From assembly GCA_934131175.1 (NCBI GenBank), contig CAKOZD010000003.1:67559-131558 (forward strand): a stretch of 64,000 nucleotides of DNA, written 5' to 3'. A program made the translations under genes and the position numbers. Positions 1-9,125 of the stretch are shown here, one piece after another; the first letter of the stretch is position 1, and every line of letters begins with the position of its first letter. The stretch is from an uncultured Bacilli bacterium. GTDB taxonomy: Bacteria > Bacillota_I > Bacilli_A > RF39 > UBA660. Below the pieces are notes generated by a model. It saw only the letters and a list, made by a program, of their open reading frames with translations. It had not been told where the DNA came from and ran no database searches.

Positions 1-381
1 ATAATCAAGAAAAGACTCACATCTTTTAAAAACATCTTGTACTGGTTCTACTCCTCTATCACTAGTATTTAAATCATAATCCCAATATCTATATGCATTA
101 TATTCTTCTCTTGATCTTCCTTCTAGTTCTCCCATTTCTCTCTCAATTAAACGATCATCTCTAATCATCTCAACTCTATCGCCAACAAGAATAAAAGCAG
201 TTTCTACACATCTAACAAGAGGAGACATATAACAATAATCAAACTTTTTATCAAGAAGTCTCATTCTTAAATTATTACATTGTCGTCTACCTGTATCGTT
301 TAATAAATTATTCTTTTTTCCCTGAACTCTATTACAAAAATTTTCTTCTGTTTGACCATGTCTTACTAAAGTAATCTTCAT
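1..381 (-). CDS. Histidine phosphatase family protein (C terminus cut by window edge)
   Basis: The protein starts MKITLVRHGQTEEN, giving the phosphohistidine motif RHG at residues 7-9 with H8 as the expected nucleophile. A second family-typical stretch, MSPLVRCVETA, follows about residues 52-62, and an ERE segment suits the acid region. This is the phosphoglycerate mutase-like (branch 1) histidine phosphatase superfamily, which removes phosphate from small metabolites or proteins; the substrate cannot be told. Only 127 codons are inside the window and the reading frame runs off the left edge, so the second catalytic His is not visible. Its ATG overlaps the TAA of the upstream gene by one base (TAATG), which suggests translational coupling in one operon. 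Confidence 0.85.
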   Translation of the reverse strand, partial: MKITLVRHGQTEENFCNRVQGKKNNLLNDTGRRQCNNLRMRLLDKKFDYCYMSPLVRCVETAFILVGDRVEMIRDDRLIEREMGELEGRSREEYNAYRYWDYDLNTSDRGVEPVQDVFKRCESFLDY

Positions 382-1586
382 TATTCAACCTCCAAAACTT
401 TAAGAGCTTTACTATAACTTATAAACTTGCTCATATAACTACCATCTTCATAAGATGAATATCCTACAACAATATACTTATTATGAATAAATATTACATC
501 AGTAAAGAAGTCATCTCTTTCATCACCATATCTTACATCATCTAACTTTTCAAGATTAGAATTATATTTAGCAATTATTCCATCATAATCATATTCATCA
601 ACAGTATTATGATTATTCTTACGAGCAGTATACAAAGTACCAATCGCAACAATATTATCATTATCATCAAGTACTAATTTATTAAATCTCTCTGTTCCTT
701 TTGCATCATATGTAACTTGTTTTAAATAATTACAATTAGCATCATACATAACAATCATCGCATCTGTTAAATCATTCTCTTGCATATTAGCTCCACTTAC
801 ATATATCTTATCATCAATATTAACAATTCCACTAAAGCCAGTATTATCAGTTGATTTATAATCATTGTAAGCTATAAAATTACCATCTAAATCATATTTA
901 CAAAGAATACCTAAATAATTTTCATCATCACCAACTACATATATATTGTCATTATAAATTAATAAATCATTGTAAACTGCACTCTTACTATTACCATAAG
1001 TCTTACTCCAAATTAAATTACCATCTTTATCATACTTACAAAGAATAGCTCCTCCTTCTTTATTCCCAATACTAGTACTCTTATAAACACTTTGTCCTGT
1101 TACATAGTAATAATCTCCATACTTTGTAATACTAGTAAACTTAGAATTATCTAAGACTTCAAAATCTTTTTCAAAAATAGTATTACCACTCTTATCATAT
1201 TTAACAATCAATGCTTTTCTAATAGAATTATCCCTATCATCTTGAGTCTTTTCATAACTACCAACTGCTATTACATCACTTCCATCTAATATAACTCCAA
1301 AAAAAGCACTATTAAATCCAACATTATAAATTTTCTCAAATGTCTTTTCCTTCTTCATATTATAAAATGAAATTTTAGCCTTCTCAAAATGATTATCATT
1401 ATCATTATTACTACCTACAGTTGCATAATAATCATCACTTGAAACAACTGCATTTATTCCATCAAAATATACATTTTTCTCTTTATTATAAAGTAAATGA
1501 TATCCTATAAATAATACCTCACTTACTAAAATCAATATTAAAATAATTGAAATTCTTTTTAAATTTTTAACTAACTTTTTGTTCAT
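381..1586 (-). CDS. Membrane-anchored protein with propeller-like repeats
   Basis: About 401 residues. A hydrophobic segment near residues 11-32 follows a lysine-rich start and has no lipobox, so the protein is probably a signal-anchored extracellular protein. The body carries repeated units such as KYDKSGN, CKYDKDGNLIWSK and CKYDLDGNFIAYND, each spaced by a YVVG/YVTG/YVSG strand. That is the pattern of SBBP or PQQ-like beta-propeller repeats. I chose the second in-frame ATG because GGAGG sits about six bases before it; the first ATG (position 1592) abuts the ribosome site. The role is unknown; a surface or periplasm-facing binding protein is a guess. It is co-transcribed with the histidine phosphatase downstream. 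Confidence 0.7.
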   Translation of the reverse strand: MNKKLVKNLKRISIILILILVSEVLFIGYHLLYNKEKNVYFDGINAVVSSDDYYATVGSNNDNDNHFEKAKISFYNMKKEKTFEKIYNVGFNSAFFGVILDGSDVIAVGSYEKTQDDRDNSIRKALIVKYDKSGNTIFEKDFEVLDNSKFTSITKYGDYYYVTGQSVYKSTSIGNKEGGAILCKYDKDGNLIWSKTYGNSKSAVYNDLLIYNDNIYVVGDDENYLGILCKYDLDGNFIAYNDYKSTDNTGFSGIVNIDDKIYVSGANMQENDLTDAMIVMYDANCNYLKQVTYDAKGTERFNKLVLDDNDNIVAIGTLYTARKNNHNTVDEYDYDGIIAKYNSNLEKLDDVRYGDERDDFFTDVIFIHNKYIVVGYSSYEDGSYMSKFISYSKALKVLEVE

Positions 1587-1687
1587 ATTCATCCTCCTGT
1601 CTTTTCAAACATATTGTACCAAAAATAATATAACTTTTCTACATAATAAAATCTATTTTTATAAAAAAATAATATACCTAAACAAAT

Positions 1688-1714
1688 TAAAAAAGCCAAT
1701 CAAAAGATTGACTT
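1688..1714 (-). terminator. Intrinsic terminator
   Basis: On the minus strand AGTCAATC-TTTT-GATTGGCT is followed by a T run. It lies just after the stop of the 1098-residue protein gene. Confidence 0.8.
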
Positions 1715-1726
1715 AAATTTTATTAC

Positions 1727-4700
1727 TTATTCGTCTTTTTTATAAACTTTATTTTCCTCAGTTGTCTTACCTAATGGATTTAAAGTTAAAGAAGACGCTT
1801 CATTTAAAAATCTATTAATACCATCTGTTAATGCTTCATAGTTTTCTAATGACAAATTACAATTATTTAAATTAGTTAAATTTTCACTTATACCTTCTGA
1901 GTTATTTTTGACTAAATTATTAAATAATGAAGACATTTCATGAATTACATTAATAACATCTTTCTCATTATTTATTCCTTTACCAATTATTCCTTCAGAT
2001 TCAATTATTGGAACCAATGTTTCCTTAGTAGTTCTTATTGAATTTAACACCATGAAATGACTAACAATAGCGTTATAAACTTTAAATATTTCTGATTTAA
2101 ATAATGCATCAGTTGAAATAAAAGAATTTTTATATGACTCTAATATTTCAAAAGCACTTTGAATCCTCATTAATTCAAGAGCATCATCAGAAAAACTTTC
2201 CTTTTGTGCTTTTAACATTTTTAATTGCTTTTCAGTTTCTTCTATTCTAAGTTTATTTTTCTTATAAAAAGCCTTCATATACTCTAATAAATCTCCATAG
2301 ATTTTTATTTCTTTCTCAAGAGATATTCCACCTTCTTGTAAATCTTCTCTTAGTTTTTCCATCGCACTAGGATTTAATTTTATCTCTTTTTCTACTTCTT
2401 GTTCTCCAAAAATCCACTTACTTAAGAAACTTTGCTTACTACCAACTTCCTTTTCCACATATAAACTATCTATTGTATCATGTATAGAATTAGTAGCTTC
2501 AACTATAGTATCAGACTTCATAAGTTCACTATAAGGACCTTCAATATTTTTAGAATGGAAATTAAGAGCATTAGAATATCTAAGTAAACTAGTATTACTA
2601 AATGGATTTAATTCAGGTAAATCCGTCTGTTCCAATAGTTCTTTCTTTTGTAATATTGTTAATGAATCTTCATAATTCCTTTTATTAATTAATTCATATT
2701 TTAATTCTTCTACTGAGACAGAGTAAGACTCACATATCTTTTTAATAACTTCATTATCAAACAATCCATTAATAAATACTTCTCTAGAGAAATTATTAGT
2801 GTCAACTAACTTAAAATCTTTAAAAAGTTCACTTGTATTAATATCACTTACAGGTAATTTACTAATTAAACCTTTTTCTTTTAAACTACTAAAAGATATT
2901 CCTTTTGAATTAAGTATCTTAGCAAAATCATCATTATAAAATAAACCTAAGAACAAACTAATATACTTTCTATCATTATCACTATAAGAGTCGTTTACAT
3001 CAGAAAAACGTTCACGACCACCATATATAGTATTTTGTATATCTTCATCAAACTTATCTATTTTCTTATCAAATTCTTTTTTAAAAACTTCTTTTTCTTT
3101 ATTTGAATCATACTCTTCTTTTGAAATAAGTTTAATTCCTCTATTATATAAATATTCACGTAATACTAAAGACATATTTTTATCAAATAACATATTCATC
3201 ATGATATCCATAGGATAATTATTATCATGTACTAAATCACTAAACTTATCTTTTAATATGTCAACATAAACATCTTTTTTTACAGTCGAACTATTTTTAA
3301 TAGAATAACTTTTAATCAAATCATTATAACTCAAACCAATACTTGCTAAATATTCTCTACAATCAAATATCATCTCACTAGCATAAATTATACTAAGTTC
3401 AATTAAAAATCTATCATCAATATATTCTTTATTATTAGTTTTTAATTCATTATATTTTGAAGAAACATATCCTAGAAAACCTTTATCTTCAATAGGAAGA
3501 TTCTTCATATAATCTTTTAACTTATTATCTTCTTGTAATTTTCTTTTTAAATCTATATGTCTATCTAAATCTTTAGAAAAATCGTCACTTAAAGTTTTAC
3601 CAGTAAATTTATCAAATAAATCTTGAATTATAGTAGTTCTATTAAATTCTTTATTACATAAATTTCTTTCTATATCAACTGGATATACATTAGATAAATT
3701 ATTACCATTATTTGCTCCACTATTTACAAATCTTTTAAATTTAGATATTACAATATTCTTATCTAACACAGTATTCTTAATTTCTTCTTCAGAAATATTT
3801 ATATTTAATAGTCCTAAAATATCTTCAAGTGTTACTCCATTATCTTTAAAGAATTCACTAACTATACCATTATAATAGTATGAAGAAATAAGTAAAGCCA
3901 AACTATCTATATCATCACTGGAATTTAATAATTCATTTTTACCAATATACTTTGTAAGTATTTGATATATTTTAACTGTATCATTTATATAGTCTTTAGT
4001 TGATATTTTTAATACGTTGTAAAAACTCTTTATTTCAGTAAGTCTTTCCTCTTCAGGATTAACTTTATACTTAAGTAAATCACTTTTCATATTAGAAAAA
4101 TCATCTTTTTTCAAGTTGAATTTAGAAAGAATTCTCTCAATACAAGTATTATTAACCAAATCTCTATTTAATAATTTTGCAAATACTTCTTGTATGTCTT
4201 TTGAAAAATATGGTTTATACAAACCATCAATTACTTGCATATTTCTATCTTCTGTTAAGATATCCTTGCTTAATGAGTAACCTAATAATTTATAAACATC
4301 TTTAATAGTTACTCCTTTTTCATTCAAATATTTTTCAATTATATTTACTTCTTTTCCATCATACTCGAAGATTGCTAAAAAAAGAGAAACTGGTATTAAA
4401 TATTCATCTATCTTTTTTAAACAATCACTTTCAGAAATACTATTATTATCAATTTTTTTAATTAGTTGTTCCCTAATTTTACTAGCACATTCAAAATAAG
4501 ATATTTCTTCATAATTCATATCTTTAAATATTTCATTTTCTATTTGTAGATCAACTAATTTTTTATCTTGTTGAACTAACTCTTTAGTATAAGACAAAAT
4601 TCTCTTACTTACACCTAGTGACTTGCAAATACTTTCATACCCTTCTTTTGTTTCTCTTAATTTAACAACATTATATAAAAGTTCACTAGGCATTAAATAC

Positions 4701-5023
4701 TTGTAATCATTAATATTATTCTTTATACAAAAAAAACTTATAAATTGATTATAAGCATTTACATAATCAATATTGTCCATAAAATTTTTTCGTATATCTA
4801 CTTTTGAACCATCAAATTCAATTTTTCTTAAAAAAGAACCATATCTTTTTTGGTCTAGCATAGGACACAAAAAACATTTAAATAATTTATTATGCCTATC
4901 ACCATAACCATTAACTACATGTGAAAGATTAAAATGATAATATATTTCTTCTAAAATAAATTTAACATATTGAGCTGTTTCTTTTGGAACAATTCTCATA
5001 AATTCATTATAACTTAAATTCAT
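1727..5023 (-). CDS. Large cytosolic protein with tandem Clp-N-like helical repeats
   Basis: 1098 residues, no signal peptide or membrane segment. I see about eight copies of a loose 35-residue unit that reads hydrophobic-LL-x(8)-IxxxL-x-x-x-G-[IV]-[ST]-x-x-D-[IL]-x-x-L. The clearest are near residues 113-150, 212-249, 374-409, 538-573, 688-722 and 747-780, with weaker ones near 277-318 and 605-640. The unit resembles the repeat of ClpA/ClpC N domains, which bind substrates or adaptors. No Walker motifs follow, so this is not an AAA+ chaperone. Residues 830-1065 are a charged, long-helix region recalling TelA/KlaA-type proteins, but only weakly. A strong GGGGGG ribosome site precedes the ATG, and the gene has its own terminator. 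Function unknown. Confidence 0.75.
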   Translation of the reverse strand: MNLSYNEFMRIVPKETAQYVKFILEEIYYHFNLSHVVNGYGDRHNKLFKCFLCPMLDQKRYGSFLRKIEFDGSKVDIRKNFMDNIDYVNAYNQFISFFCIKNNINDYKYLMPSELLYNVVKLRETKEGYESICKSLGVSKRILSYTKELVQQDKKLVDLQIENEIFKDMNYEEISYFECASKIREQLIKKIDNNSISESDCLKKIDEYLIPVSLFLAIFEYDGKEVNIIEKYLNEKGVTIKDVYKLLGYSLSKDILTEDRNMQVIDGLYKPYFSKDIQEVFAKLLNRDLVNNTCIERILSKFNLKKDDFSNMKSDLLKYKVNPEEERLTEIKSFYNVLKISTKDYINDTVKIYQILTKYIGKNELLNSSDDIDSLALLISSYYYNGIVSEFFKDNGVTLEDILGLLNINISEEEIKNTVLDKNIVISKFKRFVNSGANNGNNLSNVYPVDIERNLCNKEFNRTTIIQDLFDKFTGKTLSDDFSKDLDRHIDLKRKLQEDNKLKDYMKNLPIEDKGFLGYVSSKYNELKTNNKEYIDDRFLIELSIIYASEMIFDCREYLASIGLSYNDLIKSYSIKNSSTVKKDVYVDILKDKFSDLVHDNNYPMDIMMNMLFDKNMSLVLREYLYNRGIKLISKEEYDSNKEKEVFKKEFDKKIDKFDEDIQNTIYGGRERFSDVNDSYSDNDRKYISLFLGLFYNDDFAKILNSKGISFSSLKEKGLISKLPVSDINTSELFKDFKLVDTNNFSREVFINGLFDNEVIKKICESYSVSVEELKYELINKRNYEDSLTILQKKELLEQTDLPELNPFSNTSLLRYSNALNFHSKNIEGPYSELMKSDTIVEATNSIHDTIDSLYVEKEVGSKQSFLSKWIFGEQEVEKEIKLNPSAMEKLREDLQEGGISLEKEIKIYGDLLEYMKAFYKKNKLRIEETEKQLKMLKAQKESFSDDALELMRIQSAFEILESYKNSFISTDALFKSEIFKVYNAIVSHFMVLNSIRTTKETLVPIIESEGIIGKGINNEKDVINVIHEMSSLFNNLVKNNSEGISENLTNLNNCNLSLENYEALTDGINRFLNEASSLTLNPLGKTTEENKVYKKDE

Positions 5024-5081
5024 AATATACCCCCCAAAATTAAATTAAGAAGATTATATCACAAATCTATTAAATTTAAAA

Positions 5082-5104
5082 GAAAAAAGTCACAAAAGTG
5101 ACTA
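5082..5104 (-). terminator. Intrinsic terminator of tyrS
   Basis: Stem AGTCAC-TTTT-GTGACT followed by TTTTTTC on the minus strand, directly after the tyrS stop. Confidence 0.85.
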
Positions 5105-5108
5105 TTAA

Positions 5109-6341
5109 CTATTTATATTGACCAATAAAATATTTCTTCTTACCACGTCTAATTACAATATATGTATTTTCAATACATTTGTCTTTTGTAAGAACAAAAT
5201 CTAAATCTGTAACCTTTTCTCCATTTAAAGTAATTGAACTATTACCAATAAATTCTCTTGCTTCCCTCTTACTAGAGCAAGCACCACTGTTAACTAATAA
5301 ATCAACTATGTTTAAATCACTCTCTACATTAAACACATCAAGTCCTTTAAATGCAACTTCAATATCTTTCTTAGTAAATGATTTGATATCGCCATTGAAT
5401 AAAGCATCACTTATTTTAACTGCATTTTGATAACTCTCTTCTCCATGTAAATCAGAAATTACACATTCAGCTAACTTCTTTTGAGCAATTCTTTTCTCTG
5501 GAGTTTTTTTATGTTCATCCATTATATTATCAATTTCTTCTGGTGTTAAGAATGTAAATACTTTTAAATATTCATATACTTTAGAGTCATCTGTATTAAT
5601 TAAGTATTGGTATAACTCATAAGAAGAAGTCTTCTCCTCATCTAACCATAAAGCATTACCTTCACTCTTACCAAATTTCTTACCTGTAGAATCAAGTATT
5701 AAAGGCATTGTAAAGCCATATGCTTCCTTACCAAGAATCTTTCTAATTAAATCAATTCCAGTAGTAATATTACCCCATTGATCAGACCCTGCTGCTTGCA
5801 TTGTACAATTCATTTTTTGATACATATTTAAAAAGTCATATCCTTGAATTAACATGTAACTAAACTCAGCATAAGTAATACCTGTATCTAATCTTCTTTG
5901 AATAATATCTTTATTTAACATATAATTTACATTAACATATTTTCCAACATCTCTTAAGAAATCTAAAAATTCATATCCCTTAAACCAATCATAATTATTT
6001 ACAAGTTGTGCTTTTCCATCAAATATTTTATCAATTTGCCTACGTAGGCACTCTATATTTTTATTTAATTCCTCAATAGGCATTATTTGTCTCTCAGATG
6101 TAGGTCTAGGATCTCCAATTCTTCCAGTAGCACCACCACATAAAATAATTGGATGATGTCCCATAAGCATTAATCTCTTAGCAGTCATAAAAGAACTATA
6201 ATGTCCTAAATGTAGACTATCTGCTGTAGGATCTGTTCCTAAATAAAATGTTATTTCTCCATTATTAATTTTATCTTCAATATCATCTCCTGCTGTATCT
6301 TTAATTAATCCTCTCCATTTTAATTCTTCCCAATTTGTCAT
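5109..6341 (-). CDS. tyrS: Tyrosyl-tRNA synthetase
   Basis: Charges tRNA-Tyr in the cytosol. The class I signature HLGH lies at residues 44-47 and the KMSKS-type motif KFGKS at 222-226, with GSDQWGN, typical of TyrRS, between them. The C-terminal 70 residues (from about SGACSSKREA) form an S4-like RNA-binding domain. The 410-residue length is normal for bacterial TyrS. Its ATG overlaps the TGA of the upstream CYTH gene (ATGA), so the two are translated together, and both sit behind a tyrosine-specific T-box leader. Expression should therefore rise when tRNA-Tyr is uncharged. Confidence 0.98.
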   Translation of the reverse strand: MTNWEELKWRGLIKDTAGDDIEDKINNGEITFYLGTDPTADSLHLGHYSSFMTAKRLMLMGHHPIILCGGATGRIGDPRPTSERQIMPIEELNKNIECLRRQIDKIFDGKAQLVNNYDWFKGYEFLDFLRDVGKYVNVNYMLNKDIIQRRLDTGITYAEFSYMLIQGYDFLNMYQKMNCTMQAAGSDQWGNITTGIDLIRKILGKEAYGFTMPLILDSTGKKFGKSEGNALWLDEEKTSSYELYQYLINTDDSKVYEYLKVFTFLTPEEIDNIMDEHKKTPEKRIAQKKLAECVISDLHGEESYQNAVKISDALFNGDIKSFTKKDIEVAFKGLDVFNVESDLNIVDLLVNSGACSSKREAREFIGNSSITLNGEKVTDLDFVLTKDKCIENTYIVIRRGKKKYFIGQYK

Positions 6342-6883
6342 TTTCTTTCCTCCTCTAGTTTTAAATCATATATTTCATTCAAATCATATCCATAATCTAA
6401 ATAGATTCCTTCAACATCCTTAGTTGTTGTATCAGAAACAGAAAAACCAAGTGCACTAACTGCATTATATACTGCTTCTTCACTAGGACCTTCAATCTCT
6501 AAATATGTTGGAATTAAAGGCCAACTATCAATATCAATCTCAACACCATTTAATAGATATTGAATTCTTCTATTTTCTTGATATCCTTTTGCAACATAAC
6601 CTAACTCTTTTAAAATTAAATTTGTTCTTTCAAATGAATCAACTTCAATTTCTAATTCTTGTGTACCATCAATTTCAGATGAAACTAAATTCTTAATAGT
6701 TAATGTACACTTAAGTCCATTAGTTCTAAGTCTAATCCACTTACCATCAATCTTTGGAATAAAATCATATACATATCTTTGTTGCAAAGCATCCCATTCA
6801 AAAGACGCATTAAGTTTATTTAGTTTTTCAATAATTTCATTCTTATCAATATTTAATATTCTAACTTCATATTCTGTATGCAT
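6338..6883 (-). CDS. CYTH domain protein (class IV adenylate cyclase / triphosphatase fold)
   Basis: 181 residues starting MHTEYEVRILNIDKNE. The EYEVR start is a variant of the ExExK motif at the mouth of the CYTH triphosphate tunnel, and later strands carry RLRTNG, LTIKN, EIEVDSF and LEIEGPS, all CYTH-like. Members hydrolyse inorganic or thiamine triphosphate or make cAMP; sequence alone does not say which. An upstream in-frame ATG at 6949 would place 22 residues encoded inside the T-box terminator, so I chose the ATG preceded by GGAGGAAAAATT. It is the first gene of the T-box-tyrS unit, an unusual partner for a synthetase. Confidence 0.85.
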   Translation of the reverse strand: MHTEYEVRILNIDKNEIIEKLNKLNASFEWDALQQRYVYDFIPKIDGKWIRLRTNGLKCTLTIKNLVSSEIDGTQELEIEVDSFERTNLILKELGYVAKGYQENRRIQYLLNGVEIDIDSWPLIPTYLEIEGPSEEAVYNAVSALGFSVSDTTTKDVEGIYLDYGYDLNEIYDLKLEEERK

Positions 6884-6902
6884 AATTTTTCCTCCTAATA
6901 TA

Positions 6903-7085
6903 TAAAAAAACGAATAATCATCCAAAGGACGAATTATTCGTGGTACCACCTTATTTTATGTATAAATATACACCTCAAATATCTTAACGCGATAAACGAT
7001 TCTTCTCCAAATAGTGTAATTCAAAATAAGTATCATACTAATTTTCACCAGCCATTAGTTCTCTAAAAATAATAAATATTTCTAC
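6903..7085 (-). ncRNA. T-box leader, tyrosine specifier
   Basis: Read on the minus strand, the leader has the AGAGA-like bulge, a GGTG loop, then TTGAATTACACT where TAC (plus positions 7016-7018) is the specifier triplet for tyrosine. The 14-base T-box core AAGGTGGTACCACG follows, and then a competing terminator, CGAATAATTCGTCC paired with GGATGATTATTCG, and a T run. Uncharged tRNA-Tyr should stabilise the antiterminator and switch on the CYTH gene and tyrS downstream. The specifier agrees with the gene it controls. Confidence 0.95.
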
Positions 7086-7146
7086 TAATCTATTTATCAA
7101 CAAAAATTATATATAAACTATAACATAATAATTACTATTATTCAAA

Positions 7147-7172
7147 CAAAAAAGCTAAATTAATTAGCTTTT
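7147..7172 (-). terminator. Intrinsic terminator after the YtxH gene
   Basis: AAAAAGCTAA-TTAA-TTTAGCTTTTTT on the minus strand. The stem overlaps the last codons and the stop of the gene. Confidence 0.75.
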
Positions 7173-7582
7173 TCATCTTTTTTATCTAGTTTTTTAATAG
7201 TATCTTTAGAAACTTTAATTACATTTTCTAATACATCTTTAGCAGTTTTCTTTAAAACAGGTGTTCCTTTTTCTAAAGCTAAGTCATATAATTCTTGAGC
7301 TTTTTCTTTTAAATCTGCTGCTTTTTCTTTAGCAATATCTAATGCTTTTTCTTTATCTAAGTCAACAAGTTCCATTCTAATCTCATTAACTTTCATGTCG
7401 AATTCTTTTTTTACTTCTTCAACATCAATCTTCTTAACTTGATCAACTAATTCATCTAATTTATTTTTTAAATCTGCTCTTGTTTCACTACCTTTTTTAG
7501 GTGCAAATAAAACTCCAAGTCCTGCACCAACAGCAGCTCCTAATACAAATTTTCCTAATCCTAATTTTTTATCTTTACTCAT
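7160..7582 (-). CDS. YtxH domain protein
   Basis: 140 residues. After MSKDKKLGLGK comes a glycine-rich hydrophobic stretch, FVLGAAVGAGLGVLFAPKKG, characteristic of the YtxH family, then a long lysine- and glutamate-rich amphipathic helix region (residues 32-140). YtxH proteins are general-stress or envelope-associated proteins of unknown exact role, held to the membrane by the N-terminal helix. An upstream ATG at 7681 lies inside the preceding gene; the ATG at 7582 has AAAGGAGGATGATCTTT before it and was chosen. The start overlaps the stop of the upstream small membrane-protein gene by eight bases, so the pair is coupled. Confidence 0.85.
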   Translation of the reverse strand: MSKDKKLGLGKFVLGAAVGAGLGVLFAPKKGSETRADLKNKLDELVDQVKKIDVEEVKKEFDMKVNEIRMELVDLDKEKALDIAKEKAADLKEKAQELYDLALEKGTPVLKKTAKDVLENVIKVSKDTIKKLDKKDEKAN

Positions 7583-7868
7583 AAAGATCATCCTCCTTTT
7601 TCTTTGTAAACCTATTAAATACTTTAGATACTGCAGAACTAATTCCAAAAACAACACTATCAGAAATACTTGCAATACCATCGGCAGCAGTCTTTACAAC
7701 AGACAATGCTCCATTAAAAGTATTTACTTTTTCTTCAATATTATCCACTAATGCATCAACTTTATCCAAAAGTTTAAGTAATCTTAATCCTAAGATAATT
7801 AATATTACTAATAATACAATAGCTACTATATATAATATTATAGGTAAAAATGTACTTAAAAATTCCAT
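7575..7868 (-). CDS. Small membrane protein, DUF948-like
   Basis: 97 residues with one strong membrane helix near residues 5-31, then a heptad-like helical region (LLKLLDKVDALVDNIEEKV) and a basic-acidic tail, TKKKEDDLYE. The layout, one N-terminal helix followed by a coiled coil with repeated hydrophobics, matches DUF948-type proteins that are often encoded next to YtxH proteins. The assignment rests on architecture and neighbourhood, not on a diagnostic motif. It is the middle gene of a tight operon, six bases after the disordered protein gene and overlapping the YtxH gene. Confidence 0.75.
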   Translation of the reverse strand: MEFLSTFLPIILYIVAIVLLVILIILGLRLLKLLDKVDALVDNIEEKVNTFNGALSVVKTAADGIASISDSVVFGISSAVSKVFNRFTKKKEDDLYE

Positions 7869-7874
7869 ATATTA

Positions 7875-9113
7875 TTACGCTCCTTTCTCTTCATACATAG
7901 AATCAATCAAATCAAATAAATTATCGTCATCATCTTGCATGTCCTTACTTGAAGCATTTGACTCATCTTTAATTATAGGTGTAGTCTTTTTAGTTTCTTT
8001 CTCTTCATCCATTGCTTTAGCATTTAATTTAAATGTATCTTCTTCAGCATGTTGCTCAGTCTCTTCAACAAATGGTTTTGGCTTTACTTCTCTTTTTAAA
8101 ACTTCTCCAATAGATGGCTTAGAATCCTTTACTTCTTCTGTTCTATTAGCTCTTCTTTGTTGAGTATTCTTTTTACTAGCATCAACATAATCAACATTAT
8201 ATTCAAGACCTAAATCTTGGAAATACTCTAATGCATCACCCATAGTCAATTCTTTTACTTCAGGCTTTCCTTTTTCATCTGTTAAATCAACTAGTAAATT
8301 ATCATCCTCTGTATCATCAATTTCAAAAGTAGTCTCTTCTGGTTGCTTAATAATTTCTTCATGTGTATCAACACCAAGAGCTTTATTTCTAACATCATCA
8401 ACACTTACTCTTGATCTACTATAACTTGTTGTTATTCTAACATCTTTCTTTTGAACAACATCTTCTTTTTTATAATTCTTATCTAAAATACCATAAATTG
8501 GTGAAATAATAGGACTTGGTTTAAAAACAGTCTTCTCATCTTTTTTCTCATAAGAACCATATTCATACATTGGAACTGAAAAAGCTTTATCCATACCATA
8601 AGGTTTACTCTCTTTCTTAGTCTCATATGGTTTTGGTTTTACTTCTTCTTTATAAGAATCTACATAGTTTCTTGAATCACTATAATAGTCATCTAAACTC
8701 TTTTCTTTTGATGTATAATCTTCTCTAGAATTTCTATAGTAAGTATTCTCGTTATAATCATCTCTTACTTCTTCTTTATCCATCACTTTAACAATTTCAG
8801 GTTCATTTTTCTCATAATCATCTTCTACCTTAAAATCATTATCATCCATGTATTTAAAATCTTCACTAGGAGTCTTCTTTATAGTTTCATCCTTAGGTCT
8901 AGCTTCAAAATTATCATCTCTTAATTCTTCTTCTTTAAGTTCTTCTATCTTTTCTTCTCTTTTACCAGGCAAAACTACTCTCTTCGCAATAGGTTTTTTT
9001 TCTTCTGTCTTAACCTCTTTAGGCTTCTTTTTCTTTTCAACTTTAGGTGGCTCGTCCACTTCAACATATTCAACTTCAAAAAGAGCATTTTTTATTTTAT
9101 CTAATACACCCAT
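7875..9113 (-). CDS. Long charged, mostly disordered protein
   Basis: 412 residues, very rich in Lys, Glu and Asp, with no membrane segment. Only three short pieces look folded or conserved: the N terminus MGVLDKIKNALFEVEYVEV, a hydrophobic island PSPIISPIYGILDKNY near residues 200-215, and MGDALEYFQDLGLEYNVDYV near 293-312. The C terminus LFDLIDSMYEEKGA is amphipathic. This pattern of short motifs in a disordered chain suggests a scaffold that touches several partners. I do not recognise the family. It opens the operon with the small membrane protein and YtxH protein, hinting at a job at the membrane. RBS is GAGGTG. Confidence 0.7.
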   Translation of the reverse strand: MGVLDKIKNALFEVEYVEVDEPPKVEKKKKPKEVKTEEKKPIAKRVVLPGKREEKIEELKEEELRDDNFEARPKDETIKKTPSEDFKYMDDNDFKVEDDYEKNEPEIVKVMDKEEVRDDYNENTYYRNSREDYTSKEKSLDDYYSDSRNYVDSYKEEVKPKPYETKKESKPYGMDKAFSVPMYEYGSYEKKDEKTVFKPSPIISPIYGILDKNYKKEDVVQKKDVRITTSYSRSRVSVDDVRNKALGVDTHEEIIKQPEETTFEIDDTEDDNLLVDLTDEKGKPEVKELTMGDALEYFQDLGLEYNVDYVDASKKNTQQRRANRTEEVKDSKPSIGEVLKREVKPKPFVEETEQHAEEDTFKLNAKAMDEEKETKKTTPIIKDESNASSKDMQDDDDNLFDLIDSMYEEKGA

Positions 9114-9125
9114 GAGTTCACCTCT

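Noticed and set aside
6884..6949. A 22-residue N-terminal extension of the CYTH protein
   Set aside because: It would be encoded by the terminator arm of the T-box leader, and a proper GGAGGAAAAATT lies just before the downstream ATG.
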